A stretch of 64,000 nt of DNA from UMGS1312 sp964631595 (GCA_964631595.1 CAZVXL010000010.1:1-64000), one strand, 5' to 3'. Counted from the first letter of the stretch, positions 9,076 through 18,824 are shown. A program made the numbers and translations. The notes: a model not told the origin generated them from the sequence alone.

Positions 9076-10263
9076 ATGACTTCAAAAGAGATAATGGAGC
9101 TTGACGGCAGGTATGCCTTAAATACATATGCGAGATTCCCCGTCGCACTTGTCAGCGGCAAGGGAGCCGAGCTGTACGATGCCGAGGGAAAAAGATACAT
9201 TGATATGGGAACGGGTATCGGCGTGTCGGTGTTCGGAGCCTGCGATGAGGAATGGCGAAGCAGTGTCACAGAGCAGCTCTCAAGGCTTCAGCATACGTCG
9301 AATCTGTACTACAACGAGCCATCCGCACGCCTTGCCGAGCTGATCTGCACGCGCACGGGCATGAGCCGCGTGTTCTTCTGCAATTCGGGCGCGGAGGCGA
9401 ACGAGTGCGCGATCAAGGCGGCACGTAAGTACGGCGAGACGCGTCGCGGCAAGGATTGCTATACTGTGATCACATTGCAGAACAGCTTCCACGGCAGAAC
9501 GATAACGACTCTTTCCGCCACGGGACAGGACGTGTTCCATGAATCGTTTACTCCCATGACCGAGGGCTTTGTCTTTGCCGAGGCAAATTGCCTCTCCTCG
9601 GTGGAAAAGCTGATAAGCGAGCACAACTGTGCAGCCGTCATGCTTGAGGTCGTTCAGGGTGAGGGCGGCGTTATCGCGCTTGAGCCGGAATTTGTTAAGG
9701 GCTGTGAGAGGCTGTGCCGTGAGCACGATCTTCTGTTCATCGTGGATGAGGTGCAGACGGGCAACGGACGCACGGGCGAGCTTTACGCATATATGAACTA
9801 CGGCGTAACCCCTGATGTGTTCACTACGGCAAAGGGCATTGCGGGCGGACTTCCCATGGGTGCGACCGTCATGAATGAGAAGGCGGCTGCACTGTTTGCG
9901 CCCGGCTCCAACGGCTCCACCTTCGGAGCAAATCCCGTGTGTGCCGCGGGAGCGCTGTCGGTGCTCTCAAGGATCGACAGAGCTCTGCTTGACGGAGTTC
10001 GCGAGCGCGGAGAATATATCCGCCGCACTTTAAGCGGAGTAAAGGGAGTCGTGTCCGTTTCCGGACTCGGACTTATGCTCGGTATCGAGCTTGAATGTGA
10101 TGCGGGAGCGGTAATAAACCGTCTGATAGATAAGGGCGTGCTTGTGCTCAAGGCGAAGAACAAGATCAGACTGCTGCCGCCGCTCAATATACCGACCGAG
10201 CTTCTCGGTGAGGCTGTCGGTAAGCTTTCGGAGGCTATCACCGAAGAAATGAATAAGGAGTGA
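9076..10263 (+). CDS. argD: Acetylornithine aminotransferase
   Basis: PLP enzyme making N-acetylornithine from the semialdehyde and glutamate. At 395 aa it is full length for class-III aminotransferases. FCNSGAEANECAIKAAR binds the cofactor phosphate, FIVDEVQTGNGRTG holds the PLP-contacting Asp, and Lys253 in TTAKGIAGGLP is the expected Schiff-base lysine. GGAG precedes the ATG. Its stop lies five bases before the argF start, indicating tight coupling. Confidence 0.96.
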   Translation: MTSKEIMELDGRYALNTYARFPVALVSGKGAELYDAEGKRYIDMGTGIGVSVFGACDEEWRSSVTEQLSRLQHTSNLYYNEPSARLAELICTRTGMSRVFFCNSGAEANECAIKAARKYGETRRGKDCYTVITLQNSFHGRTITTLSATGQDVFHESFTPMTEGFVFAEANCLSSVEKLISEHNCAAVMLEVVQGEGGVIALEPEFVKGCERLCREHDLLFIVDEVQTGNGRTGELYAYMNYGVTPDVFTTAKGIAGGLPMGATVMNEKAAALFAPGSNGSTFGANPVCAAGALSVLSRIDRALLDGVRERGEYIRRTLSGVKGVVSVSGLGLMLGIELECDAGAVINRLIDKGVLVLKAKNKIRLLPPLNIPTELLGEAVGKLSEAITEEMNKE

Positions 10264-10268
10264 TTAAC

Positions 10269-11180
10269 ATGAAGCATTTGCTTAAACTCGGAGATCTTTC
10301 GAGCGAGGAGATCATGTCTGTGCTTGAGCTTGCCGATAAGCTGAAGCAGGAAAGAAAGAAAGGCATAAAGCATCATCTGCTGGAGGGCAAGAGCCTCGGA
10401 ATGATATTCCAGAAATCCTCCACCAGAACGAGGGTGTCCTTTGAGGTGGGAATGTACGAGCTCGGCGGACAGGCGCTGTTTCTGTCACCGAGAGATCTGC
10501 AAATAGGACGCGGCGAGCCGCTTGAGGATACCGCGAGAGTTCTTTCGCGCTATCTTGACGGAATCATGATCCGCACCTTTGAGCAGGCGGAGGTCGAGGG
10601 GCTTGCACAGCACGGCTCTATTCCGATAATCAACGGACTCACCGATTACTGCCACCCCTGTCAGGTGCTTGCCGATCTCATGACGATCCGCGAGATCAAG
10701 GGCGGACTTTCCGGTCTGAAGCTCTGCTATGTCGGAGACGGAAACAATATGGCAAACTCTCTGATAGTCGGCGGTATCAAGGCGGGCATGAGCGTGTCCG
10801 TTGCCTGCCCGAAGGGCTATGAGCCGGATGAGGGTATTGCAAAGTGGGCGACCGCCGCCGGCGGATACCTCTGTACCGATAACATCGAGGAGGCAATATC
10901 CGATGCGGATGTTGTGTATACCGACGTTTGGGCATCTATGGGAATGGAGTCCGAGGCGGAGGAGCGAAAGAAGATATTCAAGGATTACTGCGTAAGCGTA
11001 AAGAATATGTCCTATGCGGCGAAGGACGCCATGGTGCTCCACTGTCTGCCGGCGCACAGAGGCGAGGAGATCGAGGCGGAGGTGCTTGAGGCACACGCAA
11101 GCGAGATTTTCGAGGAAGCGGAGAACAGACTTCATGCACAAAAGGCTGTCATGGCGCTGTGCATGGGCGGAGATAGATGA
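10269..11180 (+). CDS. argF: Ornithine carbamoyltransferase
   Basis: Makes citrulline from ornithine and carbamoyl phosphate, closing the route to argG. The 303-aa protein has the carbamoyl-phosphate motif SSTRTR (residues 50-55), DYCHPCQ, and the ornithine-binding HCLP loop (258-261). ATG 10269 is 8 bases after AAGGAG, which is better placed than an in-frame GTG overlapping that site. Last gene of the operon, followed by a terminator. carA/carB are not in the window. Confidence 0.96.
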   Translation: MKHLLKLGDLSSEEIMSVLELADKLKQERKKGIKHHLLEGKSLGMIFQKSSTRTRVSFEVGMYELGGQALFLSPRDLQIGRGEPLEDTARVLSRYLDGIMIRTFEQAEVEGLAQHGSIPIINGLTDYCHPCQVLADLMTIREIKGGLSGLKLCYVGDGNNMANSLIVGGIKAGMSVSVACPKGYEPDEGIAKWATAAGGYLCTDNIEEAISDADVVYTDVWASMGMESEAEERKKIFKDYCVSVKNMSYAAKDAMVLHCLPAHRGEEIEAEVLEAHASEIFEEAENRLHAQKAVMALCMGGDR

Positions 11181-11184
11181 CATT

Positions 11185-11226
11185 ATGCGGCCTGCGGCGG
11201 ACTCTGTTCGCGCAGACCGCATTTTA
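11185..11226 (+). terminator. Terminator of the arginine operon
   Basis: Stem of about 11 pairs with one mismatch (TGCGGCCTGCG with CGCAGACCGCA), followed by TTTTATATT, starting five bases after the argF stop. Confidence 0.75.
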
Positions 11227-11250
11227 TATTCGCACGGTGCGGTTTTCCTA

Positions 11251-11279
11251 TTGCAATTCTTTGGCGCATGATGTATAAT
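11251..11279 (+). promoter_or_regulatory. Promoter of the aconitase-family gene
   Basis: TTGCAA (11251-11256) and TATAAT (11274-11279), spacing 17, about 36 bases before the GTG start. Confidence 0.75.
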
Positions 11280-11315
11280 TTATAATGATAAAAAGAAAAA
11301 TCGGAGGTCAAAACA

Positions 11316-13640
11316 GTGGTTAAGCTTATAAAAGAGGGCGTGTATCTGAAGGGCGGCAGAGAGCTTCTGCCTGCCGGAGAGGGTATGCCTGCCCCGTCGG
11401 AGGCAAGGCGCGGTACCATCGCCCACTCCATTCTTTCGGCGCATAATGTCGGAGACGAGAAGAATCTGAAGATCAAATTCGATGCGCTTGCGTCTCACGA
11501 TATCACATATGTGGGAATACTGCTTACCGCCAGAGCGGGCGGACTTGAGAAGCTCCCCGTGCCCTATGTTCTGACAAACTGTCACAACAGCCTTTGTGCC
11601 GTCGGAGGCACTATCAATGAGGATGACCATATGTTCGGACTTTCCGCCGCAAAGAAGTACGGCGGCATCTACGTGCCCGCACATATGGCGGTCATACACG
11701 CATTTATGAGAGAAATGATGAGCGGCTGCGGCAAAATGATCCTCGGCTCGGACAGCCATACCCGTTACGGTGCGCTCGGCACCATGGCGATCGGTGAGGG
11801 CGGCCCCGAGATCGTTAAGCAGCTCCTCTCCCGTACCTACGATGTCGCCGCACCCGAGGTCATCGCGGTGCGTCTTACCGGCACGCCCCGCCCCGGAGTA
11901 GGCCCTCAGGATGTTGCGCTTGCGATAATCGGCGCTACCTTTGCATCCGGCTTTGTTAAGAACAAGGTTCTTGAGTTTGTCGGTGACGGCATCGCAAATC
12001 TCCCCATAGAATTCCGTAACGGAATCGACGTAATGACAACCGAGACCACCTGCCTTTCCTCTGTATGGATGACAGACAGCGCAGTCGAGGAATACTTCAC
12101 GGTGCACGGAAGACCGGAGGCTTACAAGCGCCTTTGCCCCGAGGATATGGCATATTACGACGGAGCGGTCGATGTGGATCTTTCCTCCGTCGAGCCCATG
12201 ATAGCGCTTCCGTTCCACCCCAGCAATACATATACTATCCGCGAGCTCAACGCAAATGCGGGAGATATCCTGCGCGAATGTGAGAAGAAGGGCGAGCAGA
12301 CGCTCGGACTTCCCGAGGGCTCACTCGGACTTTCCTCCAAGGTAGACAGAAAAACAGGCAGAGTTATCGCAAATCAGGGTGTTATCGCGGGCTGTGCCGG
12401 CGGAACCTTCGACAATCTCTGCGCGGCGGCGGATATCCTCCGCGGCGGAAGCACCGGCTCGGGAGAGTTCGCTCTTTCCGCATATCCCGCAAGCCAGCCG
12501 GCATTTGTAAGACTTCTTGAGACGGGCGTTGCCGCCGATCTCATGAGAGCCGGCGTGACGATGCGTACCGCATTCTGCGGCCCCTGCTTCGGAGCGGGAG
12601 ACGTCCCCGCGAACGGAGGACTTTCTCTCCGTCATTCCACCAGAAACTTCCCCAACAGAGAGGGCTCAAAGCCTGCCGAGGGACAGATCGCCTCGGTCGC
12701 TCTTATGGATGCCCGCTCCATTGCGGCTACGGCGGCAAACGGCGGAGTTCTTACCGGCGCCGATGAGATAGATGTAAAGTACAACAAGCCCGAGTACAAG
12801 TTTGACCGTACCGTGTACGAGAATCGAGTATGGTTCGGCTTCAATAAGCCCGAGCCCGATACCGAGCTGAAATTCGGCCCCAATATCGCGGACTGGCCGC
12901 GTATGCCCGCACTTGCGGATAACCTTGCGATCGGAGTGGCATCGGTGATAGACGATCCCGTAACGACCACCGACGAGCTTATCCCCTCGGGAGAGACCTC
13001 GTCGTACCGCTCCAATCCGTACCGCCTGTCGAGATTCGCACTTTCAAGGCGCGACCCCGATTACGCCGGCTTCACCGATGCGGTGCGCCGTGCCGCAGGA
13101 ACGGACTCCGAGTATTTGGAAAAATATGAAAATATAAGCGACGGTGAGGTCGAGACGGTTAGAGGTGAGCTTGATGCCGCGATCGAAGCAGTAAGGGCGG
13201 AGCACGGAATGAGCGGCTCCGTGGGTATCGGTTCGCTTGTGTGCGCTCTGAAGCCCGGTGACGGCTCTGCGAGAGAGCAGGCGGCATCGTGCCAGCGAGT
13301 GCTCGGCGGAGTTGCGAATATCGCGCGCGAGTACGCAACGAAGCGCTACCGCAGTAATCTCATCAACTGGGGTATGCTTCCCCTCATAAGCGATGAGCTG
13401 ACCATGGGTCTCTCCGAGGGAACACTCGGAAAGGCGATCGAGGTGGGAGATACCGTTGTCCTGCCGAATATCCGTGCGGCAGTCGAGGCGGCGGATAAAA
13501 AGCTTGTCGGATATCTCCACAAAAAGAAAACGGGTGAGCTTATCCCCGTGACCTTTACCATGGGAGAGCTGACCGACGATGAGCGAAGGATAATCCTTGC
13601 GGGAAGCCTTGTGGGATATTACAAGAGCAGTCGCGACTGA
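11316..13640 (+). CDS. Aconitase-family hydratase (YbhJ-like)
   Basis: Predicted 4Fe-4S hydro-lyase of 774 aa. It keeps the three cluster cysteines: Cys360 in GCAGG, and Cys421 and Cys424 in CGPC. DSHTRYGALGTMAIGEGGPE is the usual aconitase substrate loop, and the swivel-like C-terminal half is present. The sequence looks closer to the clostridial hydratases related to E. coli YbhJ than to classical AcnA or AcnB, so citrate/isocitrate activity is likely but not certain. GTG 11316 has GGAGG upstream. It stands alone with its own promoter and a strong terminator; no citrate synthase or isocitrate dehydrogenase is nearby, although aconitase would supply 2-oxoglutarate for glutamate and arginine. 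Confidence 0.85.
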   Translation: MVKLIKEGVYLKGGRELLPAGEGMPAPSEARRGTIAHSILSAHNVGDEKNLKIKFDALASHDITYVGILLTARAGGLEKLPVPYVLTNCHNSLCAVGGTINEDDHMFGLSAAKKYGGIYVPAHMAVIHAFMREMMSGCGKMILGSDSHTRYGALGTMAIGEGGPEIVKQLLSRTYDVAAPEVIAVRLTGTPRPGVGPQDVALAIIGATFASGFVKNKVLEFVGDGIANLPIEFRNGIDVMTTETTCLSSVWMTDSAVEEYFTVHGRPEAYKRLCPEDMAYYDGAVDVDLSSVEPMIALPFHPSNTYTIRELNANAGDILRECEKKGEQTLGLPEGSLGLSSKVDRKTGRVIANQGVIAGCAGGTFDNLCAAADILRGGSTGSGEFALSAYPASQPAFVRLLETGVAADLMRAGVTMRTAFCGPCFGAGDVPANGGLSLRHSTRNFPNREGSKPAEGQIASVALMDARSIAATAANGGVLTGADEIDVKYNKPEYKFDRTVYENRVWFGFNKPEPDTELKFGPNIADWPRMPALADNLAIGVASVIDDPVTTTDELIPSGETSSYRSNPYRLSRFALSRRDPDYAGFTDAVRRAAGTDSEYLEKYENISDGEVETVRGELDAAIEAVRAEHGMSGSVGIGSLVCALKPGDGSAREQAASCQRVLGGVANIAREYATKRYRSNLINWGMLPLISDELTMGLSEGTLGKAIEVGDTVVLPNIRAAVEAADKKLVGYLHKKKTGELIPVTFTMGELTDDERRIILAGSLVGYYKSSRD

Positions 13641-13654
13641 TAGGTAAATAAAAA

Positions 13655-13704
13655 GCTCGGGTATTTCGATACAGCAAAGCATACTGTGTCGGGATACCCG
13701 AGAT
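13655..13704. terminator. Bidirectional terminator between hydratase and tcdA
   Basis: Long hairpin with outer stem CTCGGGTAT/ATACCCGAG and inner CGATACAG/CTGTGTCG. It is flanked by TCTTTTA on the plus side and by CTTTTTATTT on the minus side, so it can end both convergent transcripts. Confidence 0.85.
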
Positions 13705-13707
13705 CTT

Positions 13708-14433
13708 TTATATTTGTCCTCCGGCAATATTCCGTATTATCTCACCTGCGATTATCAGCCCCGCGACAGACGGCACAAACGAAACGCTTGCGGGGGGACA
13801 ACGCTTTACGAGCTCGGAGGTGTCGGTGACGGGCGGGAGGCAGGGAGTCTTCGGCTCCTCTCTCGAATACAGCACCCTCAGCTTGGAGATGCCCTCCCTT
13901 CGGCAGAGCCTCCGCATCTCACGTGCGAGAGGGCAGACCGAGGTGTCGTAGATATCAGCAAGCTCAAGCCTTGTCGGATCGAGCTTGTTTCCCGTGCCCA
14001 TGCAGGAGATGAGCGGTATGCCGAGCTCCCTGCAACGCAGGATCAGCTCAAGCTTGGAGGAAACGGAATCAATGGCATCGGCGGCGTAGGCAACGTTTGT
14101 CAGATCGACGTCGCTTGATGTGTCCTTTGAATAAAACATATCGTACAGCTCAAGGGATATGTCCGGATTTATCGACCTTGCGCGCATGGCGGCGGCATCC
14201 GTCTTTCTCATTCCCACCGTTTCCGCGGTGGCGATAAGCTGTCTGTTCAGATTCGATTCGGCAACGCAGTCCCCGTCAACGAGGATCAGTCTGCCGACAC
14301 CCGCCCGAACGAGCGCCTCAACGATGTACGAGCCGACTCCGCCGAGCCCGAATACCGCCACAGTCGCGCCGCGCAGTCTTTCGACACCCTCTTCTCCGAG
14401 GAGCATGGCAGTTCTTGAATAAAACGGCTTCAT
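13708..14433 (-). CDS. tcdA: tRNA threonylcarbamoyladenosine dehydratase (TcdA/CsdL family)
   Basis: E1-like (ThiF fold) enzyme that cyclises t6A at tRNA position 37 using ATP. The 241-aa protein has the nucleotide motif VAVFGLGGVGSYIVEALVRAG (residues about 26-46), SNLNRQL, and DAIDSVSSKLEL, the TcdA form of the catalytic region. GTGNKLDPT is also typical. Its ATG overlaps the mnmA stop by four bases, and both genes act on tRNA anticodon loops, supporting the call. Ends at a bidirectional terminator. Confidence 0.9.
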   Translation of the reverse strand: MKPFYSRTAMLLGEEGVERLRGATVAVFGLGGVGSYIVEALVRAGVGRLILVDGDCVAESNLNRQLIATAETVGMRKTDAAAMRARSINPDISLELYDMFYSKDTSSDVDLTNVAYAADAIDSVSSKLELILRCRELGIPLISCMGTGNKLDPTRLELADIYDTSVCPLAREMRRLCRREGISKLRVLYSREEPKTPCLPPVTDTSELVKRCPPASVSFVPSVAGLIIAGEIIRNIAGGQI

Positions 14434-15449
14434 ATGATAATACCTCCGCCGACTACGGCATCTCCGTCATACAGCACCATTGATTGACCCGATGCCAGCG
14501 CACGCACAGGCGAATCGAAGCGTGCGGTGATCTCATCCTCCCCCGAGCGCCATACGGAGGCGGTCGCCTCGGTGCGGGTATATCTCAGCTTTACGGAAAG
14601 CCTTTCCTCATGCTCAAGCTCCATGCCGAGACGGATCCCGCTTGCCTTGACCTCGGTGCGGTACAGCGCCGCCTCGTCTCCGAGGATCACGCGGTTTTCG
14701 GCGGGGTCTTTTCCTATTACGTAAACACGTCTGCCGAGTGCGATCCCGAGACCGCGCCCCTGACCGACGGTGAAGTTTCGCTGACCGCAGTGCTTTCCGA
14801 GGACGTTGCCGTCTGCATCGGTGAAATCTCCCTCCGCGGCAGTGCCCAAGGCACTGTTCAGATATCCGCGAAGATCCCCGTCGGGAATGAAGCAGATGTC
14901 CTGACTGTCGGGAGATGCGTGGCAGGGAAGCCCCGCCTGCATCGCAAGCTCGCGTATCTGCGGTTTCGTGTATTCACCGAGCGGGAAAATGAGCCTGCGT
15001 ATCACATCCTCGGACAGCGCCCATAGCATATAGCTTTGATCCTTGCTCGGGTCTGCGCCCTTTCTGATATAGAAGACGTCCCCCGAGCGACCTGTCCTTG
15101 CGTAGTGACCTGTCGATGCGAAATACGTGCCGAGGCTGTCGGCTGAACGGAGCAGGCGCGGGAATTTCACATCCCTGTTGCAGAGCACGCACGGATTCGG
15201 CGTGGCACCGCTCTCGTATACCGCCGCAAACGGGGCACGTACATATTTCATGAAATCCTCGGAGGCATCCTCGGTTACGTGCGGAATACCGAGAACCTCG
15301 CAAATGGCGCGCGCGCCGTCCCCGACGGCATCTCCGCCGCCGTTCATGTCGAAGGTGACACCGTGGCAGTCATAGCCCGCCTCCCTCAGGAGCAGTGCCG
15401 CCGCGCCGCTGTCAACTCCGCCGCTCATTGCTACTGTAACCTTTTTCAT
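14430..15449 (-). CDS. mnmA: tRNA-specific 2-thiouridylase MnmA
   Basis: Installs the 2-thio group on U34 of tRNAs for Lys, Glu and Gln. The 339-aa protein has the PP-loop VAMSGGVDSGAAALLL, the first catalytic cysteine in NPCVLCNRDVKF and the second in SPDSQDICFIPDGD. Length is slightly below the usual 350-370 but all core motifs are present. Third gene of the lepA-hemW-mnmA-tcdA minus-strand set, 59 bases after hemW; a short GC hairpin lies in that gap. Confidence 0.95.
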   Translation of the reverse strand: MKKVTVAMSGGVDSGAAALLLREAGYDCHGVTFDMNGGGDAVGDGARAICEVLGIPHVTEDASEDFMKYVRAPFAAVYESGATPNPCVLCNRDVKFPRLLRSADSLGTYFASTGHYARTGRSGDVFYIRKGADPSKDQSYMLWALSEDVIRRLIFPLGEYTKPQIRELAMQAGLPCHASPDSQDICFIPDGDLRGYLNSALGTAAEGDFTDADGNVLGKHCGQRNFTVGQGRGLGIALGRRVYVIGKDPAENRVILGDEAALYRTEVKASGIRLGMELEHEERLSVKLRYTRTEATASVWRSGEDEITARFDSPVRALASGQSMVLYDGDAVVGGGIII

Positions 15450-15508
15450 TAAGCCTTGGACCTTTCCGAAGACTCCCGCAGTCGAGAGCGGGAGCCGATA
15501 CTTGCGGA

Positions 15509-16693
15509 CTACATTCCGCTGAACATCGTGTCGCTGTCGAAGTCGAGCAGATCCGAGAGGATATAGTTTGATACGAACATTCCCTTCGGCGTGAGCGCGA
15601 TGCTGTTGTCTCTCTTTACGGCAAAGCCGCTTTTCAGATACGGTATCAGCTTTTTGCCGAACATCTCCTCAAAATCCGCACCGAAGCGGAATCTGAAATC
15701 GTCAAGCCTGATGCCCGCCGTGAGCCTCAGCCTGAGCATGACGTATTCACCGAGCCTTTCCTTCGGTGTGATCTCCTCGGACTGATCAGTTATCTGTATG
15801 CTTGAGAGGGGCTGCTCCACCCCTGCGATATAGCCTTCGATATTCTTGCTGTAGGAATATCTGGTGTTGTTGAAATACGAATGTGCGGCGGGGCCGAAGC
15901 CGAGGTATTCAAGACAGCTCCAGTATTTAAGATTGTGGCGCGAATATCTCCTCGGCTTCGAGAAATTGGATATCTCGTATTGGGGATAGCCCTCGGAGTT
16001 GAGATATTCCACCGCGCGCAGGTACATATCCGCCTCGGTATCCTCGTCGGGAAAATTGAAGGCGCTTCTGCTTTTGGCGAGCGGTGTGCCCGCTTCAAGC
16101 TTCAAGTCGTAGAGCGATATGTGCTCCACGCCGAGCCTTGTCACGTATCTCAGATTCTTCATCAGACTTTCCGGTGTCTGCTCCGGTATGCCGAACATGA
16201 GATCGACGCTTATGTTGTCAAAGCCCGCCTCTCTTGCCATGCGGTAGGAGTTCTCGAAATCTGCTCTTGTGTGTCGGCGCGACAGAAGCTTCAGCTCGTT
16301 GTTGTTGCCGGACTGAAGCCCGAAGCTTATCCTGTTCACACCCGCGCGGCGAAGCCGCTTCAGCAGCTCGGGCGTTACGGTGGCGGGATTGGCTTCGATA
16401 GTGAACTCGTTGTTTTTGGAGAGATCGAAGCTTTTCTTTATGCCGCGGCACAGCTTCACGAGAAGCTCTGCGGGCAGCACGGTCGGAGTACCTCCTCCGA
16501 TGTAGACCGTATCGCAGACGTATTCTGCGGCACTCTCCCTGTAATCCCTCATGTGCATGAGCAGAGCGTTCACGTACCGCTCCATCAGCTCCTGCCCCGA
16601 CGGGACAAAGGAATAGAAATCACAGTAGGCACACTTGCTCATACAAAACGGCACGTGTACGTATATTCCGAGTAATTTTTTTGCTTGAGGCAT
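15509..16693 (-). CDS. hemW: Radical SAM protein HemW (coproporphyrinogen oxidase-like)
   Basis: Radical SAM protein of the HemN-like family; HemW members are now viewed as heme chaperones rather than oxidases. The 394-aa protein carries the cluster motif with Cys17, Cys21 and Cys24 (FCMSKCAYC), then YIGGGTPTVLP and SFGLQS, the expected SAM-binding parts, and a HemN C-terminal domain. The extra cysteine of true HemN (CxxxCxxCxC) is absent. lepA-hemW adjacency is common in Gram-positive genomes. Confidence 0.93.
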   Translation of the reverse strand: MPQAKKLLGIYVHVPFCMSKCAYCDFYSFVPSGQELMERYVNALLMHMRDYRESAAEYVCDTVYIGGGTPTVLPAELLVKLCRGIKKSFDLSKNNEFTIEANPATVTPELLKRLRRAGVNRISFGLQSGNNNELKLLSRRHTRADFENSYRMAREAGFDNISVDLMFGIPEQTPESLMKNLRYVTRLGVEHISLYDLKLEAGTPLAKSRSAFNFPDEDTEADMYLRAVEYLNSEGYPQYEISNFSKPRRYSRHNLKYWSCLEYLGFGPAAHSYFNNTRYSYSKNIEGYIAGVEQPLSSIQITDQSEEITPKERLGEYVMLRLRLTAGIRLDDFRFRFGADFEEMFGKKLIPYLKSGFAVKRDNSIALTPKGMFVSNYILSDLLDFDSDTMFSGM

Positions 16694-16747
16694 CGCGTGC
16701 TCACCGCCTTTCTTAGTTGTATGCTCCGCCTTCCGAGAAGACAGAGA

Positions 16748-18556
16748 TCAATCCTCGTCAAGCTTGAGGACAGCCATGAATGCCTCGGGGGACACCTGAA
16801 CGGAGCCGAGCTTTCGCATCTTCTTCTTGCCCTCTTTTTGCTTTTCGAGAAGCTTCTTCTTACGTGTTATATCACCGCCGTAGCATTTTGCAAGCACGTC
16901 CTTGCGCATCGCCTTGACAGTCTCTCTTGCGATGATCTTTGAGCCGACGGCGGCTTGGATCGGGATCTCAAAGAGCTGTCTCGGGATATTCTCTTTAAGC
17001 CTTTCCGCGATCTTTCTTGCGCGGGCGTAGGCATTGTCGGAGTGAACGATAAACGTGAGTGCATCCACGATCTCACCGTTCAGCATGAAATCGAGCTTGA
17101 CAAGACTGCTCTCGTCATAGCCGTCGGGCTCGTAATCAAGAGAGGCATAGCCCTTGCTTCGGGATTTCAGCGCATCGAAGAAATCATATATTATCTCGTT
17201 CAGAGGAAGCCTGTAGAACAGCTCCACTCTTGTGGAGTCGAGATACTTCATATCGGTGAAGGTACCTCGGCGGCTCTTGCACATATCCATGATGCTGCCC
17301 ATGTAATCCGTGGGCGTGATTATGGAAGCCTTGACTATCGGCTCGCGCGCCGACAGGATCTCATCCTGTGAGGGATAATTTGACGGATTGTCTATCCGCA
17401 TGACCTCGCCGTTTTTCTTTGTGATCTCGTAGATAACGCTCGGTGCCGTGGTTATCAGCTCAAGGTTGAACTCTCTTTCCAGTCGCTCCTCTATGATCTC
17501 CATGTGGAGAAGTCCCAGAAAGCCGCAACGGAAGCCGAAGCCGAGCGCAATCGAGGTCTCGGGCTCAAAGGTGAGCGCCGCATCGTTGAGCTGAAGCTTC
17601 TCCAGAGCCTCCTTGGTCTCGTTGTAATACGAGCCGTCGGCGGGGTAGATTCCGGCATATACCATGGGGAGCGCGCGCTTGAAGCCCGGCAGGGCTTCTG
17701 CCGTCGGATTTGCGGCAAGGGTGACCGTGTCTCCCACGCGCGTGTCACCGACGTTTTTGATGGAGGCGGTGATGTAGCCGACGTCTCCGGCGCAAAGCTC
17801 ACCGTCCGCTTCAAGCCCGAAGGGGGACATATGTCCGACCTCGACCACCTCGAATTCCGCATTGTTCGACATGAGGCGTATGACGTCTCCGGCACGCACC
17901 CTTCCGTCGATCACGCGGATATACACGACCACGCCGAGGTAGCTGTTGTAGACCGAATCGAAGATAAGCGCGCGCAGGGGCGCATCGGGATCTCCCTCGG
18001 GCGCGGGAATATCTGAGATTATCGCGGACATTACCGCATCTATGTTGAGACCCGTCTTTGCGGATACGGCGGGACAGCCCTCCGCGGGAATACCGATCAC
18101 GTCTTCGATCTCCTCGCGAACCTTGTCGGGCTCCGCCGAGGGCAGGTCGATCTTGTTTATGACCGGAACTATCTCAAGCCCCGCATCCACCGCAAGGTAG
18201 GCATTTCCGAGCGTTTGTGCTTCGATGCCCTGAGTGGCATCGACCACGAGGAGAGCGCCCTCGCAGGCTGTGAGAGAACGGGACACCTCGTAGTTAAAGT
18301 CAACGTGACCGGGGGTGTCTATGAGATTGAGCTCATATACCTCCCCGTCGGGTGCGGAATAATTGATCCTGACCGCTCTCGCCTTTATTGTAATACCGCG
18401 CTCACGCTCCAGCTCCATATCGTCGAGAAGCTGTTCCTCCATGTCGCGCTTGGACACCGCATCCGAAAATTCGAGGATCCTGTCGGCAAGAGTGGACTTG
18501 CCGTGGTCGATGTGCGCGATTATGGAAAAATTACGAATATTTTTACGCCTGTCCAC
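16748..18556 (-). CDS. lepA: Elongation factor 4 (LepA), translational GTPase
   Basis: Ribosome-bound GTPase of the EF-G superfamily. At 602 aa it is full length. G1 is AHIDHGKST, G3 is DTPGHVDF, G4 is NKID, and the specific C-terminal domain ends with the basic stretch CYGGDITRKKKLLEKQKEGKKKM characteristic of LepA. Begins with GTG at 18556, eight bases after AAGGAGAG. First gene of the operon with hemW, mnmA and tcdA. Confidence 0.97.
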   Translation of the reverse strand: MDRRKNIRNFSIIAHIDHGKSTLADRILEFSDAVSKRDMEEQLLDDMELERERGITIKARAVRINYSAPDGEVYELNLIDTPGHVDFNYEVSRSLTACEGALLVVDATQGIEAQTLGNAYLAVDAGLEIVPVINKIDLPSAEPDKVREEIEDVIGIPAEGCPAVSAKTGLNIDAVMSAIISDIPAPEGDPDAPLRALIFDSVYNSYLGVVVYIRVIDGRVRAGDVIRLMSNNAEFEVVEVGHMSPFGLEADGELCAGDVGYITASIKNVGDTRVGDTVTLAANPTAEALPGFKRALPMVYAGIYPADGSYYNETKEALEKLQLNDAALTFEPETSIALGFGFRCGFLGLLHMEIIEERLEREFNLELITTAPSVIYEITKKNGEVMRIDNPSNYPSQDEILSAREPIVKASIITPTDYMGSIMDMCKSRRGTFTDMKYLDSTRVELFYRLPLNEIIYDFFDALKSRSKGYASLDYEPDGYDESSLVKLDFMLNGEIVDALTFIVHSDNAYARARKIAERLKENIPRQLFEIPIQAAVGSKIIARETVKAMRKDVLAKCYGGDITRKKKLLEKQKEGKKKMRKLGSVQVSPEAFMAVLKLDED

Positions 18557-18588
18557 CTGTTCTCTCCTTACAATTATATATCTGTATT

Positions 18589-18617
18589 ATTTTATCATAT
18601 ATGAAGAAAGAAATCAA
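18589..18617 (-). promoter_or_regulatory. Promoter of the lepA operon
   Basis: On the minus strand TTGATT (18612-18617) and TAAAAT (18589-18594) are 17 bases apart, with a TGA extension before the -10. Confidence 0.65.
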
Positions 18618-18619
18618 TA

Positions 18620-18769
18620 TTCGAAAAGAGGAAAACGCAAAAACTGTCCCGCGGGCGCGTGGCACGGGAACATCTTGGGCAGATGCATAACGTGTCTGCG
18701 CCGCGAAGCCGCTCCGATGCGCTGTGCCTTGCGGTCTGCGGACACGGCAGGGCGTGGCGATATCTTGAC
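18620..18769. other. Unassigned intergenic stretch between divergent lepA and birA
   Basis: About 150 bases between the two divergent promoters, GC-rich with several short inverted repeats (for example CCCGCGGG). I see no convincing gene or known RNA in it. Confidence 0.3.
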
Positions 18770-18798
18770 TTGTCAAAGGTGCGGCGGTGTGGTATACT
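18770..18798 (+). promoter_or_regulatory. Promoter of birA-bioY
   Basis: TTGTCA (18770-18775) and TATACT (18793-18798), spacing 17, about 26 bases before birA. Confidence 0.65.
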
Positions 18799-18824
18799 TA
18801 TAAAAAACGGAAAGGAATGTCGAT

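Noticed and set aside
13708..14433. MoeB/ThiF thiocarboxylate-activating enzyme
   Set aside because: The motif set and tight linkage to mnmA fit TcdA better; no MoaD/ThiS partner is nearby.
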